Below, in pieces: positions 15,869 to 24,299 of a DNA stretch of 64,000 bases. The stretch's first letter is position 1. Every line of letters starts with the position of its first letter. The stretch is taken from the NCBI GenBank assembly GCA_017556705.1, contig JAFYMG010000009.1:62001-126000 (forward strand). The letters are read 5' to 3'. Origin of the DNA: Paludibacteraceae bacterium (GTDB taxonomy: Bacteria > Bacteroidota > Bacteroidia > Bacteroidales > Paludibacteraceae). The position numbers and the translations under genes were made by a program. The notes below the pieces were generated by a model that was given only the letters and a program-made list of their open reading frames with translations, did no database searches and was not told where the DNA came from.

Positions 15869-17386
15869 ATGATCACATTTATCATCTCACTCATAGCCCT
15901 GGTGGTTGGATTCGTGCTCTACGGCACGTTCGTGGAGCGTGTGTTTGGTATTAACGAAAAAGCACAGACACCTGCGCTCACTATGACGGATGGTGTGGAT
16001 TTTGTGCCGATGAAACCGTGGAGAATCTTCCTTGTACAGTTCCTCAATATCGCAGGACTAGGTCCTATCTTCGGCGCTATCATGGGTATATTCTATGGTC
16101 CTGCGGCATTCCTGTGGATAGTACTTGGAACCATCTTCGCAGGCGGTGTGCATGACTACCTCAGCGGTATGCTTTCCATCCGTAAAGGCGGGGCTTCCCT
16201 GCCCGAAATCGTGGGAACAGAGTTGGGCAAGGGCGTGCAGATCTTTATGCGTCTGCTCTCCATTGTATTGCTGGTATTGCTGACCACTACCTTCCTTTCG
16301 GGTCCTGCTACCTTGCTGCAAGGACTGGCAGCACTGGGAACAATGCCATTCAAGGGACATCTTATCCCTATTGTATGGGTATTGATTATCTTTGGCTATT
16401 ATACATTGGCTACGGTGCTACCTGTAGATAAACTGATTGGGCGATTCTACCCTATCTTCGGCGGTGTGTTGCTCTTTATGGGTATCGGTATCATGGTGGT
16501 GATGCTGAGCCAGTTTGGAGGAGAAATGCCCGAATTGACCGATGGTTTGCACAATCGCCAAACCAACGGTTTGCCCCTCTTCCCGATGATGTTTGTTAGC
16601 ATCGCTTGTGGTGCTATCTCTGGTTTCCATGGTACACAGTCGCCGTTGATGGCACGTTGCGTCACCAACGAACGTCAAGGACGTTGGATCTTCTATGGTG
16701 CGATGGTGGCAGAGGGTATTCTGGCATTGATTTGGGCTGCCGCAGCAGGCACGATGTTTGCTGACCCAGAGGCAGGTTTGTACGGAATAGACGGCCTTCA
16801 AGCCTTCGCCGCAGCGCACCCAGGCGAGAATATTGCTGCCTTGGTAGTGGACAAGGTTTCTCGTTCGTGGCTAGGTACAATAGGCGGCATATTAGCGATT
16901 ATTGGTGTGATTGCGGCTCCTATCACTTCGGGTGATACGGCTTTGCGTTCGGCTCGACTGATTGTAGCAGACTTTATGCACCTGAACCAACGCCCCATCC
17001 GCAACCGACTGATGATTGCTATTCCGCTTTTCTTATGCGTATTTGGCATGGTTTTCGTCGATTTCAACGTCGTTTGGCGCTATTTTGCATGGACTAATCA
17101 AACATTGGCTGTCTTCACTTTGTGGGCAGGAACAATATTCCTCTACAAGAACTCACGCAAAATGAAGAAATACCCATATGCATACCTAATTTCGCTGATT
17201 CCAGCGTTGTTTATGACCATGGTGAGTGTAAGTTATATTTTCATTGCACCCGAAGGCTTCCATTTCGCTAAACTTGGTTTGAGTTGGGTAGCGTACATGA
17301 TTGCGGGAATTACCACAGTGGCATTGCTCGGAGGGTTTGCCTATTGGACAAAGAGCCAAGAACAAGGAACCAAGATTCAAGACTAA
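15869..17386 (+). CDS. cstA: CstA-family carbon starvation/pyruvate-peptide transporter
   Basis: A 505-residue protein of many hydrophobic helices with CstA hallmarks: FVPMKPWRIFLVQFLNIAGLGPIFGAI written here in parts as FVPMKPWRIF and LNIAGLGPIFG, FAGGVHDYLSGMLSIRKGG, and ISGFHGTQSPLMARC. CstA proteins take up pyruvate or peptides during nutrient limitation. This is the compact form (E. coli CstA is about 700 residues). The last 11 codons (tail KSQEQGTKIQD) are written by four heptamer units (GAGCCAA, GAACAAG, GAACCAA, GATTCAA at 17353-17380), so the tail was probably acquired by repeat invasion. Confidence 0.92.
   Translation: MITFIISLIALVVGFVLYGTFVERVFGINEKAQTPALTMTDGVDFVPMKPWRIFLVQFLNIAGLGPIFGAIMGIFYGPAAFLWIVLGTIFAGGVHDYLSGMLSIRKGGASLPEIVGTELGKGVQIFMRLLSIVLLVLLTTTFLSGPATLLQGLAALGTMPFKGHLIPIVWVLIIFGYYTLATVLPVDKLIGRFYPIFGGVLLFMGIGIMVVMLSQFGGEMPELTDGLHNRQTNGLPLFPMMFVSIACGAISGFHGTQSPLMARCVTNERQGRWIFYGAMVAEGILALIWAAAAGTMFADPEAGLYGIDGLQAFAAAHPGENIAALVVDKVSRSWLGTIGGILAIIGVIAAPITSGDTALRSARLIVADFMHLNQRPIRNRLMIAIPLFLCVFGMVFVDFNVVWRYFAWTNQTLAVFTLWAGTIFLYKNSRKMKKYPYAYLISLIPALFMTMVSVSYIFIAPEGFHFAKLGLSWVAYMIAGITTVALLGGFAYWTKSQEQGTKIQD
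17353..17380. repeat. Heptamer array inside the cstA 3' end
   Basis: Four 7-bp units: GAGCCAA, GAACAAG, GAACCAA, GATTCAA, in frame and followed by GAC-TAA. Word shared with 15183-15210 and 26356-26383. Confidence 0.8.
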
Positions 17387-17392
17387 ATACCT

Positions 17393-17437
17393 TTAAAACC
17401 CTTAAAACTTTTAAAACGATTAGAACTTCTAACGATT
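17393..17437. repeat. Nonamer array (TTAAAACNN), five units, ending at the engB start
   Basis: Five contiguous 9-bp units beginning TTAAAACCC, TTAAAACTT and closing CTAACGATT, which abuts the engB ATG at 17438. A near copy lies at 63323-63367. Confidence 0.82.
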
Positions 17438-18055
17438 ATGATACAATTTGCATCTTTTGTAATATCTAGTCCGGATGTCATGCAGTGCCCACAAAGCACT
17501 ATTCCAGAATATGCTTTCATTGGTCGAAGCAATGTGGGTAAGTCAAGCCTCATCAATATGCTCACGCATAATCCTAAACTGGCAAAAACTAGTCAAAAAC
17601 CAGGTAAGACATTGCTTATCAACCACTTCCTAATCAACGCAGGCACTGACCAACATTGGCATTTGGTCGATTTGCCAGGTTATGGTTTTGCGCAAGCAGG
17701 CAAAAAACAACGAGCGAAACTCAAGACAATGATTGAGCGCTACTGCCTTTTGCGTGAGGCATTGGTGAGTTTATTTGTATTGGTGGACTGCCGCCACGAG
17801 CCACAACAGATTGACTTGGAATTTATGGAGTGGTTGGGAGAGAACGAGATACCATTCTCCATCGTATTTACCAAAGCCGATAAGTTGGGCAAGCAGAAGT
17901 TGGCTGCCAATGTAGAGAGTTACAAGCAGAAACTCTTAGAAACATGGGTAGAATTGCCTCCCATCTTTGTGACTTCTGCCGAGAAAAGTATCGGTGAATC
18001 CGAGCTGATTTCGTATATTGAAGGGATTAACCGCGATTTGACGAATCGCGGATGA
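17438..18055 (+). CDS. engB: Ribosome biogenesis GTPase YihA/YsxC/EngB
   Basis: A 205-residue TRAFAC GTPase of normal EngB length. G1 is GRSNVGKSS at residues 29-37, G3 DLPGYGFA at about 73, G4 TKADK at about 146 and G5 TSA at about 178. EngB binds the 50S subunit late in assembly. The start abuts a nonamer repeat array, with no Shine-Dalgarno sequence, as is usual in this phylum. Downstream comes a repeat-filled 63-bp spacer, then the UspA-like gene. Confidence 0.95.
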   Translation: MIQFASFVISSPDVMQCPQSTIPEYAFIGRSNVGKSSLINMLTHNPKLAKTSQKPGKTLLINHFLINAGTDQHWHLVDLPGYGFAQAGKKQRAKLKTMIERYCLLREALVSLFVLVDCRHEPQQIDLEFMEWLGENEIPFSIVFTKADKLGKQKLAANVESYKQKLLETWVELPPIFVTSAEKSIGESELISYIEGINRDLTNRG

Positions 18056-18066
18056 GACCGTTGCAC

Positions 18067-18112
18067 TGTTAGACGCTAGACCACTTTGTTGTTAGATCGC
18101 TTTGCTGTTAGA
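18067..18112. repeat. Heptamer array (TGTTAGA) with 9-bp hairpin spacers
   Basis: TGTTAGA, CGCTAGA, spacer CCACTTTGT, TGTTAGA, spacer TCGCTTTGC, TGTTAGA. It ends 6 bp before the next ATG. Same grammar as 26602-26653 and 34133-34207. Confidence 0.85.
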
Positions 18113-18118
18113 TATTGA

Positions 18119-18724
18119 ATGAATTTTGATATATTACATACGGAGGATATTCGTGTGGAGTATTGCGGCAATTCGCGTCGTGATATTCAAGCTGTGCTTG
18201 ATGCCTGCCGCGAGGAGCGCCGTCCGTATGTAGTAATTAAAGATGATTGTTCAGCGCAGCAAAGCTGCTGTTCAGAAGTTCAGAATGGTTCAACATTGTC
18301 TTCTATTTTGGTTCCAGTGACGATGTTGGAAGAGGAGGTGTATAAAGCAGAAATTTGTACCTACTTGGCTCGTAAGACAGGTGCACACCTTATATTATTA
18401 CGCGCCAATGACTATGGCAGCAAGGCCATCAAGAACACCCAACGCATCATCACTCATATCCAAACCATCGCGGAGCGCACAGGCGAAACTATCACCTACG
18501 AGGAGCGCGTCGCCAAAGGCGATAGTTTCCATATACATAAGGAACTTCACCTATATCCGATAACCGATAACCGATATCCGGATCTTATTCTCCTCACCGC
18601 CAGTCGCGAGTATGGTTTGGATGATTGGCTCTTTGGTCCACCAGAGCAATATGTGATTCGCCACAGTCACGTACCCGTGATGCTTGTCAATCCACGCGCA
18701 GACCTTTTCTCGCTATGTGATTGA
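18119..18724 (+). CDS. Universal stress protein-like (UspA fold)
   Basis: A 201-residue protein. From about residue 59 it follows the UspA fold: SILVPVTMLEEEVYKAEICTYLA, AHLILLRAND, a helix, YEERVAKGDS, PDLILLTASREYG and the final IRHSHVPVMLVNP strand. The N-terminal 40 residues look like an extra strand-helix unit. Two stretches are written by repeat DNA in frame: residues about 44-57 (hairpin-like CAGCAAAGCTG plus TTCAGAA words at 18248-18289) and about 146-155 (ATCCGAT/AACCGAT heptamers at 18555-18582). Role probably in stress response; ligand unknown. Confidence 0.7.
   Translation: MNFDILHTEDIRVEYCGNSRRDIQAVLDACREERRPYVVIKDDCSAQQSCCSEVQNGSTLSSILVPVTMLEEEVYKAEICTYLARKTGAHLILLRANDYGSKAIKNTQRIITHIQTIAERTGETITYEERVAKGDSFHIHKELHLYPITDNRYPDLILLTASREYGLDDWLFGPPEQYVIRHSHVPVMLVNPRADLFSLCD
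18248..18289. repeat. In-frame repeat element in the UspA-like gene
   Basis: TTCAGCG, a small inverted repeat GCAGCAAAGCTGC, then TTCAGAA, GTTCAGAA-like words. It reads through as coding. Confidence 0.65.
18555..18582. repeat. In-frame heptamer array (AACCGAT) in the UspA-like gene
   Basis: ATCCGAT, AACCGAT, AACCGAT, ATCCGGA in tandem, encoding part of the segment YPITDNRYPD. Confidence 0.8.
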
Positions 18725-18749
18725 TTATTTGCGCAAATATCGCATTATA

Positions 18750-18781
18750 TTTGTACAATTCAAAAAAAAGTTGTATCTTTG
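18750..18781 (+). promoter_or_regulatory. Bacteroidetes-type promoter for the DUF4301 gene
   Basis: TTTG at 18750-18753, 20-bp spacer, TATCTTTG at 18774-18781. It places the transcript start after the upstream in-frame ATG at 18721 and supports the ATG at 18805 as the true start. Confidence 0.82.
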
Positions 18782-18804
18782 CAACACGATTAAAGATAAA
18801 TACC

Positions 18805-20142
18805 ATGTTCACACAATCTGATCTTGCCCAATTAGAGGCACGCGGCATCTCTGTGGAGAAAGCCGAAAAACAACTCCAGTCTTTTGCTACTGGTTTCCCA
18901 GAATTGGATATCGTTTCTGCCGCTTCGGTAGGAAACGGAGTGCTTAACCCATCCGAAGAGGAGATTGATGCCTATGTCAAAGCGTGGCAAGACTACCTCA
19001 ACGAGGGACATACCGTACTAAAATTCGTTCCTGCTAGTGGAGCTGCTAGTCGTATGTTCAAAAACCTTTTTGAGTACCTTGAAGATGGCAAAAAGACCGA
19101 TTTCATCGAAAAATTCCTCTCTGAGAAAGATCACTTTGCTTTTGGTCCTCAACTCGCTAATCTCGACGAGCAAGCTGCTGTTAGCCACCTATTGAAAGAT
19201 ATGAACTATGGCAATTTGCCTAAGGGATTGCTACTGTTCCACTCCTATGAGGACGGTCCACGTACCCCAGCTCTAGAGCATCTGGTAGAGGGTGCCATGT
19301 ACGCATCTTCCAAAGGCGAAGTGAATATCCACTTCACCGTAAGCCACGAGCATCTTCCTCTCTTCCAAGCACATATCGCAGAACACCAAGCTGCATACGA
19401 GGCTAAACTAGGTGTGAAGTTCCATGTGTCTTACTCCGAGCAGAAACCTTCTACCGACACTCTCGCTGCCACCCCAGATGGTACACCATTCCGCACTGAA
19501 GATGGTAAATTGCTCTTCCGTCCAGGTGGACATGGTGCACTCATTGAAAATCTCAACGAGCAAAATGCAGACGTCATCTTTATCAAGAATATCGATAACG
19601 TAGTGCCAGACCGCCTCAAAGGCGATACTGTTCGATACAAACAACTGCTTGCAGGTGTGTTGGTTACAGAGCAAAAGAAAGCCTTTGAGAAGCTGCAAGA
19701 TCCTTCTCTATCAGCAGAGGAGCGCGCTCGCCTTGCACGCCCATTGCGCGTGTGCGGTGTAGTGAAGAATACGGGTGAACCTGGCGGTGGTCCATTCCTC
19801 GTTCGCGAAGAAGATGGCAGTATCTCTTGCCAAATCTTAGAGTCGAGCCAAATATCCGACCCAGCACTCATGCAACAAGCTACCCACTTCAACCCAGTGG
19901 ATTTGGTATGTGCTACCCGCGATGCGGAAGGAAAACCATATCATTTACCAGACTTCGTGGATGAGAAGACGGGCTTTATCTCGCACAAATCAAAAGATGG
20001 TAAAGAGTTGTTAGCCTTGGAGTTACCTGGACTATGGAATGGTGCAATGAGCCGTTGGAATACGATCTTTGTGGAGGTACCTGTATCCACCTTTAACCCA
20101 GTAAAAACAGTCAACGACCTCCTCCGTCCAGAGCACCAATAA
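18805..20142 (+). CDS. DUF4301 family protein
   Basis: A 445-residue protein of the Bacteroidetes DUF4301 family (start MFTQSDLAQLEARGISVEKAEKQL). Motifs include FVPASGAASRMFKNLFEYL (about residue 73), FRPGGHGALIENLN (about 235), IFIKNIDNVVPDR and RVCGVVKNTGEPGGGPF. The GASR and GGHGA/L-N-D-like loops resemble nucleotidyltransferase (UDP-sugar pyrophosphorylase-like) folds, but no function is established. I start at 18805 because the promoter's -7 element ends at 18781; the longer frame has an unlikely N-terminus. Confidence 0.85.
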   Translation: MFTQSDLAQLEARGISVEKAEKQLQSFATGFPELDIVSAASVGNGVLNPSEEEIDAYVKAWQDYLNEGHTVLKFVPASGAASRMFKNLFEYLEDGKKTDFIEKFLSEKDHFAFGPQLANLDEQAAVSHLLKDMNYGNLPKGLLLFHSYEDGPRTPALEHLVEGAMYASSKGEVNIHFTVSHEHLPLFQAHIAEHQAAYEAKLGVKFHVSYSEQKPSTDTLAATPDGTPFRTEDGKLLFRPGGHGALIENLNEQNADVIFIKNIDNVVPDRLKGDTVRYKQLLAGVLVTEQKKAFEKLQDPSLSAEERARLARPLRVCGVVKNTGEPGGGPFLVREEDGSISCQILESSQISDPALMQQATHFNPVDLVCATRDAEGKPYHLPDFVDEKTGFISHKSKDGKELLALELPGLWNGAMSRWNTIFVEVPVSTFNPVKTVNDLLRPEHQ

Positions 20143-20198
20143 AATAGTAAAACACCAAGTAGTACAGCTACACTAAACTATCACCGGTCATGTACGGA

Positions 20199-20241
20199 GT
20201 GGTAACGGTGTGGTAACGGTGTGGTAACGGTGTGGTAACGG
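20199..20241. repeat. 11-bp tandem array (GGTAACGGTGT), four units
   Basis: GGTAACG recurs at 20201, 20212, 20223 and 20234 with near-perfect 11-bp units, 31 bp upstream of the HAD gene. Confidence 0.9.
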
Positions 20242-20271
20242 AACAGACGAGGAACCGGAAAGGAATCTGCA

Positions 20272-20928
20272 ATGACGGGAAATAAAGCATATTTCTTTGA
20301 TATGGATGGAGTGCTGTTTGACTCCATGCCCAATCATGCTATCGCGTGGGAAGAAGTGATGAAAGCACACGGGCTGTCGTTCACCGCCCGCGACTGCTAT
20401 ATCAACGAGGGGCGCACTGGCGAATCGGTGATTCGCGAAGCAATGTGGAAAGCCCACAATCGCGATGCGACACCCGATGAAATCGAGACTATCTATGCAG
20501 AGAAATCTGCCTATTTCCATCAAATAGGAGAGACCTACCCTATTGCACATGTGGCAAAAGTACTGCAATATGTGAAATCATGCGGCAATCAGATTTGGGT
20601 AGTAACCGGTAGCGGACAACGCACATTGCTGGATAGTTTGCAAACTACATTCCCCGGTATCTTTCAGTCGGATAGAATGATTACCGCCTTTGATGTCACC
20701 CATGGAAAGCCAGATCCAGAACCTTATCTGAAGGCTTGGGAGCGTTCTGGATTGCCCAAGGAGCAATGTTTTGTCATAGAAAATGCGCCACTCGGCATCC
20801 GTTCTGGAAAAGCAGCAGGATTGACAGTTTATGCGGTGAATACGGGCATTCTTACACGAGAAGACCTAGCCCAAGCGGACCAAGTCTTCGATAATATGAC
20901 CGAACTACTAGAGTTTTTGAAGCAATAA
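20272..20928 (+). CDS. HAD-superfamily phosphatase/beta-phosphoglucomutase-like
   Basis: A 218-residue HAD subfamily IA protein. Motif I is FFDMDGVLFDSMPNH (Asp10, Asp12), motif II VVTGSGQ (about residue 104), motif III lysine at HGKPDPEPYLKA (about 144), motif IV ENAPLGIRSGKAAG (about 165). The helical cap at about 17-85 is the type found in beta-phosphoglucomutases and small phosphatases. Likely dephosphorylates a sugar phosphate or similar; substrate not identifiable. A repeat array precedes it and a bidirectional terminator follows. Confidence 0.88.
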   Translation: MTGNKAYFFDMDGVLFDSMPNHAIAWEEVMKAHGLSFTARDCYINEGRTGESVIREAMWKAHNRDATPDEIETIYAEKSAYFHQIGETYPIAHVAKVLQYVKSCGNQIWVVTGSGQRTLLDSLQTTFPGIFQSDRMITAFDVTHGKPDPEPYLKAWERSGLPKEQCFVIENAPLGIRSGKAAGLTVYAVNTGILTREDLAQADQVFDNMTELLEFLKQ

Positions 20929-20944
20929 GGATTATTAAACACAA

Positions 20945-20977
20945 AAAACAGACGAAGAGATTTTCTTCGTCTGTTTT
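20945..20977. terminator. Bidirectional terminator between convergent genes
   Basis: AAAACAGACGAAGA pairs with TCTTCGTCTGTTTT around a short loop, giving A-tract and T-tract flanks usable on both strands (HAD gene on plus, PHP fusion gene on minus). Confidence 0.9.
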
Positions 20978-20993
20978 ATTTATCATCCTTCAA

Positions 20994-23900
20994 CTATTCC
21001 TTAAAGAATTTGCCTACACGCGTTCCTACCTGTACGATATACATTCCTGCCCCAAGGGATTGTACTGGCAAGTTGGTCAGTGCACCTTCTACAACATGAG
21101 TCAACACGATATTCCCATGAAGATCATATACATAAATCATTTCTCCCTCACAAGCAGAGTTCATAAACACATTCAAATATGCGGATGCAGGATTAGGATA
21201 AAGCATCAATGCCAAGGTTTGAGTAGATATATTCTCTAGGCTAGTAGCATTCACGTCCTTAAAACTAATTGGCTGCGTACAAGTTTCACCATACATATTA
21301 GTAATCAGCGCGCGCACATACGAACCTTGATAACCCTTGTAGCTGAAAGTATTGCCAATACCCACCACAGTACTTCTCGCCGAGGAAGCCGATGACGAAG
21401 TCTTATCAGTAGCATATATCCAATGTATCAATCCATTTGCTTCTATCGTGATAGTTTTCTCGCTTTCATCCAGATGGATGGCAGCAATACGGGGTGCTTT
21501 TCCCTCACCCGAACCTTTAGGCTCGTAGCAAAAATAACTCTCACCCTTACGCATCGCATCTTTCAGCTCCTCTGTGGTCAGTTCTTCCATCAACATAAAA
21601 TTATAATTACGGAACAACTGTTCGTTGTTGTGCGTATCATCGCCCGAGTAACCAAACACATTACGCGCTGGCATCGTGCGTTGCAGTATCTGATCCCACA
21701 AGATGCGATCATTTGGGCGGCGATTGCCTTGGTTATACACCTCTAGTCCCACCAAAGAAGGATAAGTATTAAAGTTGGTTGCATGCCATCCTGGACCATT
21801 CTTCTGCGTCTCGCTATAGGTGTTATCTATGCTCCAGTATTGTCCAGGGTGATTGATAATCTGCATACCACCTAGTGCATAAGTGTATGCATAAGATTCT
21901 TGCAACGAAGCAAACTCTTGTCCTTGACGGCCTGTAAAGAAGTCATTATGATGGTTAAACTCACCGCCCGTACGCTCGCTCCAACTATTAGTATTATCTT
22001 TACTCAGTTCATTACCTGGTACCGCCAACATACCCAATGCCTCTGGATCACGAGCTGGTACACCGCTCATATATTGTGGAAACAATTCCCAAGGATAAGG
22101 GTTGTAGTCATGGTCTGTCAGTGCCAAGATTTTATATCCCGCAGCATGGTACTTATCCACCACATTGGCTGTTGTAAACTCATCGATGGCATCATTGGAT
22201 TGAGTAGTATGCGTATGGAAATTGCTCTTGTATTGGTTGATAGTCATCCAGTCAATATCAGCATACGGATTATCATAAATCACTGGTTCGCAGTCCGATC
22301 CCTCAACCACTTTCACATATACCGCACGGTGTGCCTTTGTAGTGGTTCCATTGAGTTCAATATCCAAATAGAAACCATAGATACCCAACTCTGGATTATT
22401 GATTACATAATACTCCTCACCATTACTACCCTTGCTGAGCGTGATAGCCGATGACGACTGATTATTATGATTCATGCGGAAATTGACATTATAACCATTC
22501 TTATTGGCTATCTTCACCATCATCTTTACCGGGGTACCAGGATGAACCACAGCAGGTTCCACCTTGAAATACTCCAAGTCAATGTCCGAACTACCCCATG
22601 CCGTCTCGGTCACAGTCAACTTATTTGTCAAATACGAATATACCACCTTTGCTTTCAAGCAGTTATCTGAAACAGTAGCACTCACTAGTTCGCCCATATC
22701 GCTACCCGAATTCACGCTGCCATAATGCACGGAGATCACTTTGCTATCTGTCAAACTCACCTCTGCACTCAATTCATAATTGCCATCCACAGTCATTTTC
22801 ACTCCATTGGCTGTAAAGTTTGTCGCTGAAGCGGCAGATTGCTCATAGGTGCCATCGGCAAAGACCGCTACACGCTGCCACGAGGTCGTGCTACGGCTAC
22901 TCTTAAAACCGATATCTTTTGGCGAAGCCATCAGCAGTTCGCCATCGCAGTTGCTACCGCTGTTGAGGTTCCAGTAGTAGGAATATTTCTTTCCATCCAC
23001 TGGTATCTCCTTAATCAAAAGTTGCGCTGCGACGGGCGTCTTACCATCTTTATAGAAAGAGCCCTTTTGTGTAGGAGTACCCTCACAAGTGAGTGTAGTA
23101 GTGCCTTCGCCTTTCATGAAATACCAAGTGATGTCTGTATAGTCCATGTTTTTTTGCACGGAGTTCTTGGTCGAAGTGCCAATATACTCAGGTTCTACAG
23201 TCAATACCTCACCAAATGCAGAACCCCAAGTGCGGTCGTCATGTTCACCTTCCACTTTGTAATTAGAAACGACATAATTTTTATTGAATAGCCATGAACT
23301 ATAATACTCGATTTCATCGGTTGTCCAATCGGCATCAGCAGATGTTTGTACAAAGCCAAAACGATTATCCGTAGAAGTGATGTGAAGAGAATTTACATAG
23401 TCACGCAATTCCGCTCTGTTATACCAAAAAGCCGGTGAAAACATCACACATCTCTCAAACAAATTAGGGTGCTGCATGGTAGCATAGAAAGCGAAAAGTC
23501 CTGCCACATCTGCCCCCATGATGGTACAGGCTGATTTGTTCGATAAAATCGCGTATTTCTGTTCAAACGCTGGTTTGAAATCATTAACAAAACCCTTGAG
23601 GAACTCATCCGCATGACCTGTTCCAGCAAACTCCTCATTCTCCCAAGGTGTAAACTCTGGCAGTTGCGCATAGATAACTGCAATAATTCCTACCTCCACA
23701 CCTTTTTTCTCCAATTCAGCTACCGCTTGAGCCACGCCCCAAGAGTCGGAATAGAGGATCCGGTCACCCATCTCGGAATCTGAACCCGCATCACGGTAAC
23801 GCTGATGGCGACCGAACATGTAGATAACAGGATATTGCTTTGTTTTATCATAATCACTTGGCAGAAGTATCTGCACAGGATATTGTTTGCCCGCAATAGT

Positions 23901-24287
23901 CCAGTTTTCGGTGATACCCACATTCTCATACACCGCAGCCCATTTTTCCACCACATCAGGATTTCCCACTACAATTCGATTACTTACCTCACCACCAGAT
24001 GCGGTCTTTTCTACATACTTCCAATCAGGTCCGCAGATATACTTATATCCCTCCGACGCACTCACATCTGCTGTAGTAATACCCGATACAGTCACAGTAA
24101 ACTTGTCATTCTCACCTACTCTAGTCATCGGTACCGCAGCACCCGCAGACCATGAACTAAGTTGAGGCAAACCTCCTACCACATAGCATTCCTTAGTACC
24201 ATCTGGTACATTCACGGTAAAAGTCACATCTGCTATAGCAACCAAACTGCATAGCGTTGAAAATAAGATAATAAAATACCTTTTCAT
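20994..24287 (-). CDS. Secreted multidomain protein: CBM20-like, esterase-like, PHP phosphoesterase, T9SS tail
   Basis: A 1097-residue protein with a signal peptide (about 1-19). Residues 20-115 resemble a starch-binding CBM20 sandwich (YVVGGLPQLSSWSAGAAVPM). Residues 120-355 follow an esterase-D-like alpha/beta hydrolase (VQILLPSDYDKTKQYPVIYMF), but the nucleophile elbow reads IMGADVAG: Asp about 257 where Ser is expected. After beta domains, residues about 685-900 are a PHP domain: FHTHTTQS, LTDHDYNP, GNELS, HHND, NHPGQYW, GYSGDDTH supply the usual metal ligands. Residues 1025-1097 (LYPNPASAYLNV, YDLHGNIV, GMYIVQVG) are a type IX secretion type-A domain. Last gene of a long minus-strand run, 12 bp after truA. 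Substrate unknown; a surface phosphoesterase is likely. Confidence 0.85.
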   Translation of the reverse strand: MKRYFIILFSTLCSLVAIADVTFTVNVPDGTKECYVVGGLPQLSSWSAGAAVPMTRVGENDKFTVTVSGITTADVSASEGYKYICGPDWKYVEKTASGGEVSNRIVVGNPDVVEKWAAVYENVGITENWTIAGKQYPVQILLPSDYDKTKQYPVIYMFGRHQRYRDAGSDSEMGDRILYSDSWGVAQAVAELEKKGVEVGIIAVIYAQLPEFTPWENEEFAGTGHADEFLKGFVNDFKPAFEQKYAILSNKSACTIMGADVAGLFAFYATMQHPNLFERCVMFSPAFWYNRAELRDYVNSLHITSTDNRFGFVQTSADADWTTDEIEYYSSWLFNKNYVVSNYKVEGEHDDRTWGSAFGEVLTVEPEYIGTSTKNSVQKNMDYTDITWYFMKGEGTTTLTCEGTPTQKGSFYKDGKTPVAAQLLIKEIPVDGKKYSYYWNLNSGSNCDGELLMASPKDIGFKSSRSTTSWQRVAVFADGTYEQSAASATNFTANGVKMTVDGNYELSAEVSLTDSKVISVHYGSVNSGSDMGELVSATVSDNCLKAKVVYSYLTNKLTVTETAWGSSDIDLEYFKVEPAVVHPGTPVKMMVKIANKNGYNVNFRMNHNNQSSSAITLSKGSNGEEYYVINNPELGIYGFYLDIELNGTTTKAHRAVYVKVVEGSDCEPVIYDNPYADIDWMTINQYKSNFHTHTTQSNDAIDEFTTANVVDKYHAAGYKILALTDHDYNPYPWELFPQYMSGVPARDPEALGMLAVPGNELSKDNTNSWSERTGGEFNHHNDFFTGRQGQEFASLQESYAYTYALGGMQIINHPGQYWSIDNTYSETQKNGPGWHATNFNTYPSLVGLEVYNQGNRRPNDRILWDQILQRTMPARNVFGYSGDDTHNNEQLFRNYNFMLMEELTTEELKDAMRKGESYFCYEPKGSGEGKAPRIAAIHLDESEKTITIEANGLIHWIYATDKTSSSASSARSTVVGIGNTFSYKGYQGSYVRALITNMYGETCTQPISFKDVNATSLENISTQTLALMLYPNPASAYLNVFMNSACEGEMIYVYDLHGNIVLTHVVEGALTNLPVQSLGAGMYIVQVGTRVGKFFKE

Positions 24288-24299
24288 ATTAATATCTTT

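Noticed and set aside
18721..18804. Upstream start of the DUF4301 gene
   Set aside because: The promoter -7 box lies at 18774-18781, downstream of that ATG.
22839..23291. 150-codon plus-strand open frame opposite the PHP fusion gene
   Set aside because: It is antisense to a gene with clear domains and shows no protein family character.
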